DNA of 64,000 nt, from positions 1,302,001-1,366,000 of the forward strand of contig NZ_CP074372.1 of NCBI RefSeq assembly GCF_018362995.1, given 5' to 3'. The DNA is from Chryseobacterium indologenes (GTDB lineage Bacteria > Bacteroidota > Bacteroidia > Flavobacteriales > Weeksellaceae). A program made the translations under genes and the position numbers. Under the pieces are notes generated by a model. The model was given only the letters and a program-made list of their open reading frames with translations, was not told where the DNA came from and searched no databases. Of this stretch, positions 51,712-60,508 are shown one piece after another. The stretch's first letter is position 1. Each line of letters opens with the position of its first letter.

Positions 51712-52740
51712 ATGAGAGAAGAATTAATAGTGCCTCAATGCCATTACCCATGGTCAACAGTCAATAGTCCTATTGCCAATGCCTTTGATGAGGAAGAAAA
51801 AAAATGGTATGATAATGATTATACTTTTATTTCTGAAGAAGGAATAAAAAGATGCAAACCTCAGTTCTTATCCAGAGTAGCTACTTATATGAACCCAACT
51901 TGTGACAGCATAGAACGGATGCGCCCCTGTGCCAGACTCATGATCTATATCACAATTTTTGATGATTTTTTTGGACTGACACCTGCAAAAGAGCTAAAAA
52001 TAATGGCTGACCGAGTCTATGAAGTCATGATGGGTGATGAGCCTCGCCCTGACGAAATCGGAATTTTGCGACAAATGGCACAGGCAAGAAAAGAATGGAT
52101 TACAAATGGAATGCCTCAATTCTGGATAGATCGTGTTTCTATCAATTTTTATGAATTTATCATGTATGGAATGGCAGAAGAGATCCCTTTCAAACAATCT
52201 GAAACCAGAAGCTATCCTCTACTTCCGCATTATCTTAGTTTTCGGAAATATTCAATCGGAATGTGGCCATACGGTGACCTGATAGATCCTGCCACTAATT
52301 TTGCACTGCCTGTTCATATTTACAACCATCCTATTATACAACGGTGCAGAGAACTGCTGTCCTTAATTATTGTGATTCAGAATGATTTCGCCTCTCTAAA
52401 AAAAGAACTCGAAATAGAAACTGAAAGTCTGAATATTATATTTATTCTCCGTCACCAGTATAAACTATCTTATCAGGAAGCCTGCACAGAAGCCATGAAA
52501 TTACATGATGCATATGGTCAGGAGTTGAATGATCTACATCAATCTCTTCCTGATTTTGGAGAGTTTCAAGAAGCCGCATATGATCACATCTATCACATTA
52601 AATTACAGATAAGTGGCTGTGCAAATTGGTATTATAATTCTGGTACCAACCGATATGAACCTAAAGGATTTATTGTACCACAGTATGGTAGAGAAGGGGA
52701 TGATATTCTTATTCCACACAGTATTTTTGTACAAAAATAG
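51712..52740 (+). CDS. class I terpene synthase (copy 2)
   Basis: A 342-residue paralog of the preceding gene with more canonical motifs: DDxx type IFDDFFGLTP (Asp84, Asp85), the NSE motif QNDFASLKKELE (Asn224, Asp225, Ser228, Glu232), sensor Arg178 in LSFRKYSIG and RY Arg314-Tyr315 in GTNRYEP. The SLPDFGEFQEAAYDH and ASLPDFGIWHDAVVNW regions of the two copies align, so they arose by duplication or paired acquisition. The ATG at 51712 is used; the longer frame starting within copy 1 is not real. It begins 32 nt after copy 1, so the two are probably one transcript. Confidence 0.9.
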   Translation: MREELIVPQCHYPWSTVNSPIANAFDEEEKKWYDNDYTFISEEGIKRCKPQFLSRVATYMNPTCDSIERMRPCARLMIYITIFDDFFGLTPAKELKIMADRVYEVMMGDEPRPDEIGILRQMAQARKEWITNGMPQFWIDRVSINFYEFIMYGMAEEIPFKQSETRSYPLLPHYLSFRKYSIGMWPYGDLIDPATNFALPVHIYNHPIIQRCRELLSLIIVIQNDFASLKKELEIETESLNIIFILRHQYKLSYQEACTEAMKLHDAYGQELNDLHQSLPDFGEFQEAAYDHIYHIKLQISGCANWYYNSGTNRYEPKGFIVPQYGREGDDILIPHSIFVQK

Positions 52741-52879
52741 ATCTGAAATGATCTGATTTCTCTTTGCTGTTAATAGAACTATGGCTAACTGAAATTAAGG
52801 CACTATAAAAACTCTCTTAAGAAGATCGTTTTTATAATTGTGCAAGTTCATGGAAAGAGTATATCAACAGACTTCCCCA

Positions 52880-52915
52880 AAATAAAAAAGAGAAGCAATA
52901 CTACATTGCTTCTCT
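52880..52915 (-). terminator. intrinsic terminator of the tRNA array
   Basis: AGAGAAGCAAT/ATTGCTTCTCT perfect stem; on the - strand it is followed by T6 ATTTT, 8 nt past the last tRNA. Confidence 0.85.
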
Positions 52916-52922
52916 CGTTTAG

Positions 52923-52995
<73 letters not shown>

Positions 52996-53033
52996 GTGTA
53001 TTTTTAGAGTGCCTACCGAAAGCACTTGCTTAG

Positions 53034-53106
<73 letters not shown>

Positions 53107-53144
53107 GTGTATTTTTAGAGTGTCTACCGAAAACACTTGCTTAG

Positions 53145-53217
<73 letters not shown>

Positions 53218-53255
53218 GTGTATTTTTAGAGTGCCTACCGAAAGCACTTACTTAG

Positions 53256-53328
<73 letters not shown>

Positions 53329-53339
53329 ATATTGGATTG

Positions 53340-53347
53340 CAAAGGTA
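53340..53347 (-). promoter_or_regulatory. -7 promoter element (TACCTTTG) of the tRNA array
   Basis: TAnnTTTG match on the - strand, 11 nt before the first tRNA, so the precursor has a very short 5' leader. Confidence 0.65.
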
Positions 53348-53417
53348 CGAATATTTTTTACAAATCCTAATTTTTCTTTTAAATAAAGGACTTTTATGAA
53401 AACTATTTTATTATTTG

Positions 53418-53425
53418 TATCTTTG
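53418..53425 (+). promoter_or_regulatory. -7 promoter element (TATCTTTG) of yciO
   Basis: Exact match ending only 4 nt before the ATG at 53430; the transcript would start at or very near the start codon. Confidence 0.65.
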
Positions 53426-53429
53426 TTTT

Positions 53430-54041
53430 ATGGCAAAAATATTAAAAATTTACCCAGACAACCCACAGGAAAATCTTGTGAATGAGGTTATTAAAACTTT
53501 AAATAATGGCGGGCTGATTATCTATCCTTCTGATACGATATATGCTTTAGGCTGTAATATTTTTGATATAAAAGCCATGGAAAAACTGGCTCAGCTCAAA
53601 AAGATGAAGCTTGAGAAGTCGAAATTCTCCATTATCTGTAATGATCTCAGCCATCTTTCCGATTTTACAAGACCTATTGACACCTCAATTTTCAGATTTC
53701 TGAAAAGTCATCTTCCCGGACCTTTCACTTTTATCCTTGAAGCGAACAAAAATTTGCCCTTAGCATATAAAGGTCATAAAACAATTGGTATCCGTGTTCC
53801 GGATCATCCGATCCCGCAGCTGATCGTTGAAAAACTGGGACACCCTATTGCTTCCACTTCTATTAAGGATGATGACGAAATCATTGAATATTCTACCGAT
53901 CCTGAACTGATTGCCGAGAAATATGATCATCTGGTAGATATCGTTATTGATTCAGGATATGGAGACAACGTGGCTTCCACTATTGTAGACCTTACTTCCG
54001 GAGAACCGGAGATTATCCGTCAGGGAAAAGGAATTATTTAA
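53430..54041 (+). CDS. yciO: YciO-type Sua5/YrdC-family protein
   Basis: A 203-residue protein. It begins MAKILKIYPDNPQENL, matching E. coli YciO (IHPDNPQ) rather than YrdC, followed by GGLIIYPSDTIYALGCN (about 30-46), TIGIRVPDHP and STSIKDDDE. YrdC/Sua5 make threonylcarbamoyl-AMP for tRNA t6A37; YciO has weak or unclear activity in this step. Whether this is the organism's t6A enzyme depends on other paralogs. The ATG at 53430 is used; the longer frame starts at TTG inside the promoter. It is divergent from the tRNA-fMet array. Confidence 0.87.
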   Translation: MAKILKIYPDNPQENLVNEVIKTLNNGGLIIYPSDTIYALGCNIFDIKAMEKLAQLKKMKLEKSKFSIICNDLSHLSDFTRPIDTSIFRFLKSHLPGPFTFILEANKNLPLAYKGHKTIGIRVPDHPIPQLIVEKLGHPIASTSIKDDDEIIEYSTDPELIAEKYDHLVDIVIDSGYGDNVASTIVDLTSGEPEIIRQGKGII

Positions 54042-54071
54042 TTCAAATGTAAGGTTTAGGGTTATTGGATT

Positions 54072-54773
54072 ATGGGGTTTAATGGGAAATATTCTATAGG
54101 AATTTTACTCACTTTTGTGCTTTTGGTTGCAGCAATGCTTTATTCTTTCCCGGTTATCGCTATGATTACAGGAATAAGAGGAATTACTGCAGACAGCTTT
54201 TTTCTCAGCAGAATTGTGATCTGGGCCGTTTTGATCATTGTATTTCTGTACAATAGGGTCATTGAAAAAGATTCATTCTTATTAAAAAAAGAATCTTCCT
54301 ATTCTATCTTATTTTATATTAAAGCAGTTCTGAGCCTTTACTTGATCTGCATTATTGGCGGAGCAGCTCTGAATGCAATAATACAGTTTTTTATCCCTGA
54401 AAAAATAAGTGATAAGCTTATTAACCTTGTCCCTGTTTTTAAGAACAATTATTTGTTAATCATTTTCATGTGCCTTACCGCTGCTATTGCAGAAGAATTC
54501 CTGATGCGGGGTTATATACAGCCAAGGATTGAAAAAATCTATAATAATCCGACTGCCGGAGTGATTATTTCATCCGTTTTATTTGGAATTCTGCACAGCA
54601 CATATGGTACTCTAGGTCAGGTTCTCGGACCTTTCTTTATTGGACTTGTTTTTGCCCTGTTTTATAAACACTATTCAAATATTAAAATTCTGATCATCTG
54701 CCATTTTATGATTGACTTTATCTCTCTGATGGCCCTGAATTTTATTAATATTAAACATTTATCTGTATTTTAA
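54072..54773 (+). CDS. CPBP-family intramembrane glutamic endopeptidase
   Basis: A 233-residue membrane protease with about six segments and the CPBP/Abi motifs: EEFLMRGYIQ (EExxxR, about 141-150), FGILHSTYG (FxxxH, about 176) and CHFMIDFIS (HxxxB, about 214-222). CPBP proteins process prenylated or membrane proteins or bacteriocin-related substrates; the target is unknown. It starts 30 nt after yciO and ends 4 nt before yaaA, in a co-directional run. Confidence 0.9.
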   Translation: MGFNGKYSIGILLTFVLLVAAMLYSFPVIAMITGIRGITADSFFLSRIVIWAVLIIVFLYNRVIEKDSFLLKKESSYSILFYIKAVLSLYLICIIGGAALNAIIQFFIPEKISDKLINLVPVFKNNYLLIIFMCLTAAIAEEFLMRGYIQPRIEKIYNNPTAGVIISSVLFGILHSTYGTLGQVLGPFFIGLVFALFYKHYSNIKILIICHFMIDFISLMALNFINIKHLSVF

Positions 54774-54777
54774 CATT

Positions 54778-55536
54778 ATGAAAATTATAACATCTCCTGC
54801 TAAATTAATGAATGTAGAAAACTCAACAGATCTGTTGAAATCTTCTACTCCAAAATTCATTGAAGAAGCAGCATTTATACAGTCTTATTTAAAAGAAAAA
54901 TCACCAAAATATCTTTCCGAACTGATGGAAATATCGCCCAAACTGGCTGATGAAAACTGGGAAAGAAATCAAAAATGGAAATCAAAACCTACTGCAAAAG
55001 AATCTGCTCCGGCTATGTTTGCTTTTACAGGGGAGGTTTACAGAGGGCTGGATGCCAAGACCCTGGATAAAAATGCAGTAGACTATCTGCAGAAAAACTA
55101 CAGAATGCTTTCCGGGCTGTATGGTCTGCTGAAACCTTCTGATAAAGTAATGCTTTACAGACTTGAAATGGGTCGTCCTTTTGAGTTTGAACAATACAAA
55201 AACCTGTATGAGTTCTGGAGAGAAAAGATTACGGAGCAATTGAATTCTGAAATGAAAAAAGGAGAAATTCTTCTTCATCTTGCCAGCAATGAATATGGAA
55301 AAGTAGTTGACAGAAAAAAGCTGAACCATAAAGTAATCGATTTCGATTTTTATGAATTAAAAGAGGGAAAACTGAAAACCATCGTTGTATACACCAAGCA
55401 CGCAAGAGGTCTTGTGGTAAGATTTTGTGCTGAAACAAATGCCAAAACTCTGGAAGATGTAAAAGCTTTCAATTATGAGGGGTACAGAATTGATGAAGAG
55501 AAGTCTACAGATACTAAACTGGTTTTTACAAGATAA
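54778..55536 (+). CDS. yaaA: peroxide stress protein YaaA (DUF328)
   Basis: A 252-residue protein of the YaaA family: MKIITSPAKLMN at the start, YLQKNYRMLSGLYGLLKP (about 102-119), LHLASNEYGKVVD and VVYTKHARGLVVRF are family hallmarks. E. coli YaaA lowers intracellular free iron during H2O2 stress and binds DNA. Length agrees (about 258). It is immediately followed by prmC with no gap. Confidence 0.93.
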   Translation: MKIITSPAKLMNVENSTDLLKSSTPKFIEEAAFIQSYLKEKSPKYLSELMEISPKLADENWERNQKWKSKPTAKESAPAMFAFTGEVYRGLDAKTLDKNAVDYLQKNYRMLSGLYGLLKPSDKVMLYRLEMGRPFEFEQYKNLYEFWREKITEQLNSEMKKGEILLHLASNEYGKVVDRKKLNHKVIDFDFYELKEGKLKTIVVYTKHARGLVVRFCAETNAKTLEDVKAFNYEGYRIDEEKSTDTKLVFTR

Positions 55537-56385
55537 ATGACAATTTCAGCATTTAAAAAATATTTCAAAACAGAACTTTCCGGTCTTTATACTGAATCGG
55601 AAAGTGTTTTTTTATCCTCCCTGTTCATTCATCAGATTGTAGGTTTCGATCATTTTCAGCAAAGAAGATTTTCTGAGCAGGAACTTCTGATAGACGATGA
55701 AGAAAAGCTTTCTCATTTAGTTTCAGAACTTAAAACAGGAAGACCTTATCAGCAGATTCTGGGAGAAACTGAGTTTTATGGAATGAAGTTCTTTGTGGAT
55801 GAAAATGTACTGATTCCCCGCCCTGAAACGGAAGAACTGCTTGAGATTGCTATCAGAGAGACTCAACGTTTAAAGTTTAATGTTCAAAGTTTAAAAATTC
55901 TAGATATCGGAACCGGAAGTGGAGTGATTCCTTTGGTTTTAAAGAAACATTTTCCTGAAGCTGTAGTTTCATCAATAGATTTTTCTGAAAAAGCATTGCA
56001 GACTGCTAAAAAAAATGCAGATTATCATCAACTGGAAATACAATTCATCCATGCTGATTATCTGAATTTTGAGCCGGTGGAAAGTTTTGATATTATTATT
56101 TCCAATCCTCCATATATAGGTATTGAGGAAGAAATTGAAATTTCAGACTCTGTGAAAGAATTTGAGCCTAAAATGGCCCTTTTCTCTCCTACTTCTGATG
56201 CTTTGATTTTCTATAAAAAGATAGCGGAAGATGCTAAAAAGTACCTGAATGAAGACGGACTTTTATTCCTGGAAATTAATCAGAAATTAGGACCGGAAAC
56301 CCTGGAACTGTATCAATATTTTTCTAACGCTCAATTATTAAAGGATTTATCTGAAAATGACAGGTTTATTTATGGAAGGAAATAA
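55537..56385 (+). CDS. prmC: release-factor glutamine methyltransferase PrmC
   Basis: A 282-residue SAM-dependent methyltransferase with the N-terminal RF-binding helical part, ILDIGTGSGVIPLVL (about 123-137, SAM loop), and the catalytic IIISNPPYIG (about 186-195). It methylates the GGQ glutamine of release factors 1 and 2. The ATG directly follows the yaaA stop, so it is translationally coupled. Confidence 0.95.
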   Translation: MTISAFKKYFKTELSGLYTESESVFLSSLFIHQIVGFDHFQQRRFSEQELLIDDEEKLSHLVSELKTGRPYQQILGETEFYGMKFFVDENVLIPRPETEELLEIAIRETQRLKFNVQSLKILDIGTGSGVIPLVLKKHFPEAVVSSIDFSEKALQTAKKNADYHQLEIQFIHADYLNFEPVESFDIIISNPPYIGIEEEIEISDSVKEFEPKMALFSPTSDALIFYKKIAEDAKKYLNEDGLLFLEINQKLGPETLELYQYFSNAQLLKDLSENDRFIYGRK

Positions 56386-56386
56386 G

Positions 56387-56394
56387 TAATTTTG
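56387..56394 (+). promoter_or_regulatory. -7 promoter element (TAATTTTG)
   Basis: TAnnTTTG match 18 nt before the ATG at 56413, right after the prmC stop. Confidence 0.55.
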
Positions 56395-56412
56395 CTTCCA
56401 GACATTTAACCT

Positions 56413-57435
56413 ATGAAAACTTTACTATGGAATGCCTTCATTGGTATTTTTCTGATTCTGCAACTCACCTCCTGCAAACAGCAGCCTCAGGATGTTGTGA
56501 ATGCGTATTATAAGAAAGGAGAATTCAATGGTTCTGTTCTGATCGTGAAAAATGGCAAAGTGGTATGTGATACTGCTTTGGGATTTCGTAATATTGAAAA
56601 AGAGCTCCGATCAGATAAAAATACTTCTTTTTATATTGCCTCTCTCAGCAAACCTTTTACTGCTGCAGCGATTATGATTCTACAGCAAAAAGGTTTATTG
56701 AAGCTGGATGATAAGGCATCTCAGTTCATTGAACTTCCTGAATATGCTAAGAATATCACGATCAGGCAGCTTTTGCATCATACATCGGGAATCAGTGACT
56801 ATGAGAATTTGTTTTCGAAAAAAGGTTTGACCAACAAGGATGTGATGGACTGGCTGTTTAGCCTTAAAAATCTTGATTTCATTCCTGACAGTAAGTTTAA
56901 ATACAGCAACAGCGGATATATTATTCTTTCTCAGATTATCGAAAAGGTATCCGGAAAATCTTATCATACTTTGATCAATGAACAGATCATCACGCCTTTG
57001 AAGATGAACGATACGTATGTGTATGAACCTTCCACGATTATTCAAAATAAAGCATTGGGATATAATCAACAGAAGAAACCTGATGATTATTCCATCTTAA
57101 CAACCGGTGACGGCGGAATTTATTCTACTCCTGAAGATCTGTATAAATTTGATCAGACCTTGAGGAATTATACTTTGATCAGTAAAGAAAATACAGCGCT
57201 TATGTACACTCCTGCAAAACTCTCCGGCGGCCAGGTTTCAAATTACGGGTTTGCCTGGTTTATAGAACATGAAAGGGGTGAAAAAACCGCAATGCATACA
57301 GGGGGGCTCAATGGTTTCAAAGCTTTATTCTGGAGAGATCTGGAGCACAACAGCTGTATTATAGCACTTACCAATCAGGGAGATGCATTCCCTTTGGGTA
57401 ACTTTTTAAATGATATTAAAAAAACTATTCAATAA
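56413..57435 (+). CDS. lipoprotein serine hydrolase (class C beta-lactamase-like)
   Basis: A 340-residue protein with a lipoprotein signal (LQLTSCKQ; Cys at about 21) and beta-lactamase-fold catalytic motifs: SxxK in IASLSKPFTAA (about 78-81), YSNSGYIILSQ (YxN, about 164-166) and HTGG in MHTGGLNG (about 296-299). Such proteins include esterases, peptidases and D-amino-acid hydrolases; a true beta-lactamase cannot be claimed. It is probably anchored on the periplasmic side or the surface. Confidence 0.9.
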   Translation: MKTLLWNAFIGIFLILQLTSCKQQPQDVVNAYYKKGEFNGSVLIVKNGKVVCDTALGFRNIEKELRSDKNTSFYIASLSKPFTAAAIMILQQKGLLKLDDKASQFIELPEYAKNITIRQLLHHTSGISDYENLFSKKGLTNKDVMDWLFSLKNLDFIPDSKFKYSNSGYIILSQIIEKVSGKSYHTLINEQIITPLKMNDTYVYEPSTIIQNKALGYNQQKKPDDYSILTTGDGGIYSTPEDLYKFDQTLRNYTLISKENTALMYTPAKLSGGQVSNYGFAWFIEHERGEKTAMHTGGLNGFKALFWRDLEHNSCIIALTNQGDAFPLGNFLNDIKKTIQ

Positions 57436-57440
57436 ATAAA

Positions 57441-57800
57441 ATGATTATTCAATCTCACGAAATTAATACGATAAAAATTGCAGAAGTTATTTCTGATAAT
57501 ATAATCATCCAATCTGCACAGGACGGGCTGGATCTTATGGGAAATATCTATTATCAGGGTTTTGATAAAGTTATCCTTTATGAAAAAAACATCACTCCTG
57601 AATTCTTCGATTTAAAAACAAAAATTGCGGGTGAAATTCTTCAAAAATTCTCAAACTATCGTATCGGACTGGCTATTGTAGGTAATTTCGATCAATATGA
57701 GAGTAAAAGCCTGAAAGACTTTATTTTTGAAAGCAATAAAACAAAACAGGTGAATTTCCTCAAATCATTGGCGGAAGCGTTAGATAGTTTATCACAATAA
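57441..57800 (+). CDS. DUF4180 protein
   Basis: A 119-residue cytoplasmic protein matching DUF4180: ISDNIIIQSAQDGLDLMGNIYYQGFDKVILYEKNI in its first half (shown in parts: SAQDGLDLMGN, FDKVILYEKNI) and KIAGEILQKFSNYRIGLAIVGNF in the second. Function unknown. It begins 5 nt after the serine hydrolase gene and is probably co-transcribed. Confidence 0.82.
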   Translation: MIIQSHEINTIKIAEVISDNIIIQSAQDGLDLMGNIYYQGFDKVILYEKNITPEFFDLKTKIAGEILQKFSNYRIGLAIVGNFDQYESKSLKDFIFESNKTKQVNFLKSLAEALDSLSQ

Positions 57801-58344
57801 ATTCTTTTCAGACAATTCGCACAAAACATACCACCTATCGCATTTTTAAGGATCAGGATTTTTTATAAAACCAGATATTACAAAGGATGCTGAAATTTGA
57901 AGTTAAAAATAATCTACTTATTTTACCATATTAGTAAAAATTTAAATCAATAGTCAATAATTTAACTAACAAATAAAGTTAAATTAAATTTAATCTCCTG
58001 AAAACCAAATATTAAGTAGTTTATTCGTATATTTGCAAAAACACAAGGATTATGAATTTTACTATTCTAAAGGCTTATATTGTATAAATAGGGCTACTTA
58101 AACTCAATTCTCTTTTTTGACTCTTTCAGATAAGACATAGATGTTTCTATGACACATTCTTGTTGTATCTGTTCCTTTGGAAACTAAGGTCTCCTCATAC
58201 TATTGTATGGGTATAATTCATTGACTTAAATGAATGAAGGCGTATTGATTTCCAATATGAATTAAGCTGGCAGGAAAGTATCTTTCATAAAAACACAACA
58301 CAAAAAAACATATAATACACAGATAAAAAATTATTAAAGACATC
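57801..58344. other. 544-nt gap with promoter and long structured leader
   Basis: No full gene. A -7 element TATATTTG (58028-58035) would give a leader of about 300 nt before the gene at 58345. That leader holds four small hairpins (58136-58151, 58174-58189, 58196-58209, 58216-58235) and an 11-residue ORF at 58051-58086 (MNFTILKAYIV). No known riboswitch was recognised. Confidence 0.5.
58028..58035 (+). promoter_or_regulatory. -7 promoter element (TATATTTG)
   Basis: TAnnTTTG match; likely promoter of the lectin operon, with a long leader. Confidence 0.5.
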
Positions 58345-58917
58345 ATGATTAAAAAATTATTTCTACCAATCGTTTTAGTAAGTTCTTTTTCTTATGCCCA
58401 GATAGGGATTAACACACCCACGCCTGATGGAAGTGCAATTCTGGATGTGTACAGTCAAAATAAAGGGATGCTTATTCCAAGACTTACTACTGCAAAAAGA
58501 GATGCGATTTCTAATCCGGCCAACTCACTTCTTATTTATGATACGGATAAAAAATGTTTAAGCCAGAATATTGGAACACCTACCAAACCGGATTGGTTAT
58601 GTATCAGTAATAATGCTGTAAAAATGTTTTACATGCCTAGTGTTTCTTTTGATACTTCTACCACTGCAACTGGCAGAACTAAAGATTTATATACTTTGTA
58701 TAAAACTCAGTTCGGATCTCCAAAGGCAAAGAGCACCAGCGCTCCCGCATCTATTCCTTTTTTCCCGTCAAGCAAAGACCTTTACTATTATGTGACAGAT
58801 GCTGATCCTAATGTATTCAGCAATATTTCTATTTCTGATGACGGGGTAATGACCTATGATGTAAAAGCAGCTGCTACAGACTGCTCTTTTATTAATATTG
58901 TTTTTGTTGTTAAATAA
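58345..58917 (+). CDS. exported hypothetical protein of the lectin operon
   Basis: A 190-residue exported protein with a signal peptide (residues 1-18, ending SYAQ). The start of the mature part, IGINTPTPDGSAILDVYSQNKGMLIPRLT, is seen here in pieces (GINTPTPDGSAILDV; KGMLIPRLTTAKRDAI) and is the typical opening of Bacteroidota surface proteins resembling phage tail-fibre or trimeric-adhesin stalks. The rest is beta-rich with no catalytic residues. It is 6 nt upstream of the lectin-like gene, so the pair is an operon. Confidence 0.8.
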   Translation: MIKKLFLPIVLVSSFSYAQIGINTPTPDGSAILDVYSQNKGMLIPRLTTAKRDAISNPANSLLIYDTDKKCLSQNIGTPTKPDWLCISNNAVKMFYMPSVSFDTSTTATGRTKDLYTLYKTQFGSPKAKSTSAPASIPFFPSSKDLYYYVTDADPNVFSNISISDDGVMTYDVKAAATDCSFINIVFVVK

Positions 58918-58923
58918 TGAGTT

Positions 58924-60456
58924 ATGATAAAAAATACTCGAATTAACAGACACAAAAGACTTTTGTTTATTTTCTCATCGCTTATTTTCTCCCAAGGTAT
59001 TCAGGCACAGAACCAACAGGGAACCGGATATCCGTATTTTGTTAACTTTACTCAGGGGTTACAGCCTCAGGAAGCTTATAAAGTAGCAACCAGCGGAGTT
59101 CAGAATGATGCCACCTTTACCACAGACGGATTGCGGCTTACGCGAAGTGTGAATAACATTTCCGGAGGGATTATACTCGCTGATAAAATATTCAATAGTG
59201 ACCAGGGAATTAAGTTTGAATTTGAATTTGCTATTTATGGAGGAAATACTAACGGAGGAGATGGAATTTCTATATTCCTGGTTGATGGGTCTATTCCTAA
59301 AAACCAACTTAATCTAGGATACTTTGGAGGAGGATTAGGCTATAGTTTTGTACGTGGAGGTGAGTCTACAGAAGGACTGAGAGGTGCCTATCTGGGAATA
59401 GGACTGGATGAATTCGGAAACTTCAAAACAAGCTTTAACCAAGGTGAAAGAGTCAGAAACGGAATTTTTGGCGTAACCTTAGCTGACGGACGAAGTAATG
59501 TTTCTTTAAGAGGTAAACGTGGAAATCAATATCTTTCGTCATCGGAACCAGCTGGATACAATGGATATCCGTTACTTTACAGCACAGCAACCAATGCATC
59601 GCCTTCCAGCAGCAACCGATCTGCTTATCTGGATACCCAGACAGGAAAGTTTATTGGCATAAAAAACACGAATCTTCAGCAGTTCAGCATTGAAAGCGGC
59701 GGAACCACTATTCCTCAGAATGAAAATGACATCAGATTCCGTAAAGCCTATGTTACATTGATTCCCAATCCTGCCGGAGGTTACAACATAACCCTGGAAA
59801 TACAACACGGAACTGTGAAAGAAACAGTAATTGATAATTATTACTATCCAACATCCTTAAAGTATACAGAGACTACAATATCCAACAGTACGGTAAGAAA
59901 TCTGGACACTTCACCTCCTGCTACTTTCAGAATTGGTTTTGCTGCTTCTACCGGAGCCGCTAAAAATATACATTTATTGAAAAATTTAGGAGTAACCAGA
60001 CCTTATGCAGCGGAGGTAACAGATGATCTGTTTGCAGGATGTCCGGGCATAAAATCTACGTATTCTCCTTTACTTAATGATGCGGCATACAGCGGTCAGA
60101 ATCCGCGAACGCTTTCTTATAATAATCTGGATTTTAATTCATTCCGTTTTTTAGACATCAATGGCAGTGTAATTCCGAATATTGTAAATGGCACCTATAC
60201 AAGTAATGAAGGTACATGGGTATATTCTTACTCTACAGGAAGACTTTCTTTCAAGCCTGCAACCGGATTTACCGGAACTGCGCAAATAAAATATGATATT
60301 AAAGGTGGAGGAAGCGATGGAACTGAAGCCCCTTACAATCTTGAAGAATACAGATCAATGCCCGCGTTGATACAAGTGAATATTTCAAGTTCAAACAACT
60401 GCAGCAAAGCCTGTGTGATTTCTAATAAAAATGTCACTCAGAAAATAACAAGATAA
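58924..60456 (+). CDS. exported L-type-lectin-like protein
   Basis: A 510-residue exported protein with a signal region (residues 8-29, ending GIQAQ). The middle (about 90-350) resembles legume/L-type lectin domains: IKFEFEFAIYGGNTNGGDGISIFLVDG (parts FEFEFAIYGGN, GGDGISIFLVDG) and GAYLGIGLDEFGNF. The C-terminal part has Ig/cadherin-like strands (FTGTAQIKYDIKGGG). No T9SS domain is visible and the protein ends NVTQKITR, so how it reaches the surface is unclear. Sugar binding is likely; the ligand is unknown. Confidence 0.8.
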   Translation: MIKNTRINRHKRLLFIFSSLIFSQGIQAQNQQGTGYPYFVNFTQGLQPQEAYKVATSGVQNDATFTTDGLRLTRSVNNISGGIILADKIFNSDQGIKFEFEFAIYGGNTNGGDGISIFLVDGSIPKNQLNLGYFGGGLGYSFVRGGESTEGLRGAYLGIGLDEFGNFKTSFNQGERVRNGIFGVTLADGRSNVSLRGKRGNQYLSSSEPAGYNGYPLLYSTATNASPSSSNRSAYLDTQTGKFIGIKNTNLQQFSIESGGTTIPQNENDIRFRKAYVTLIPNPAGGYNITLEIQHGTVKETVIDNYYYPTSLKYTETTISNSTVRNLDTSPPATFRIGFAASTGAAKNIHLLKNLGVTRPYAAEVTDDLFAGCPGIKSTYSPLLNDAAYSGQNPRTLSYNNLDFNSFRFLDINGSVIPNIVNGTYTSNEGTWVYSYSTGRLSFKPATGFTGTAQIKYDIKGGGSDGTEAPYNLEEYRSMPALIQVNISSSNNCSKACVISNKNVTQKITR

Positions 60457-60460
60457 TTTG

Positions 60461-60490
60461 AAAAACCAGCTTCTAAAAAGCTGGTTTTTT
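60461..60490. terminator. bidirectional intrinsic terminator
   Basis: AAAAACCAGCTT/AAGCTGGTTTTT stem between convergent genes. Confidence 0.85.
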
Positions 60491-60508
60491 ATTTACAGTA
60501 TTGAATTA

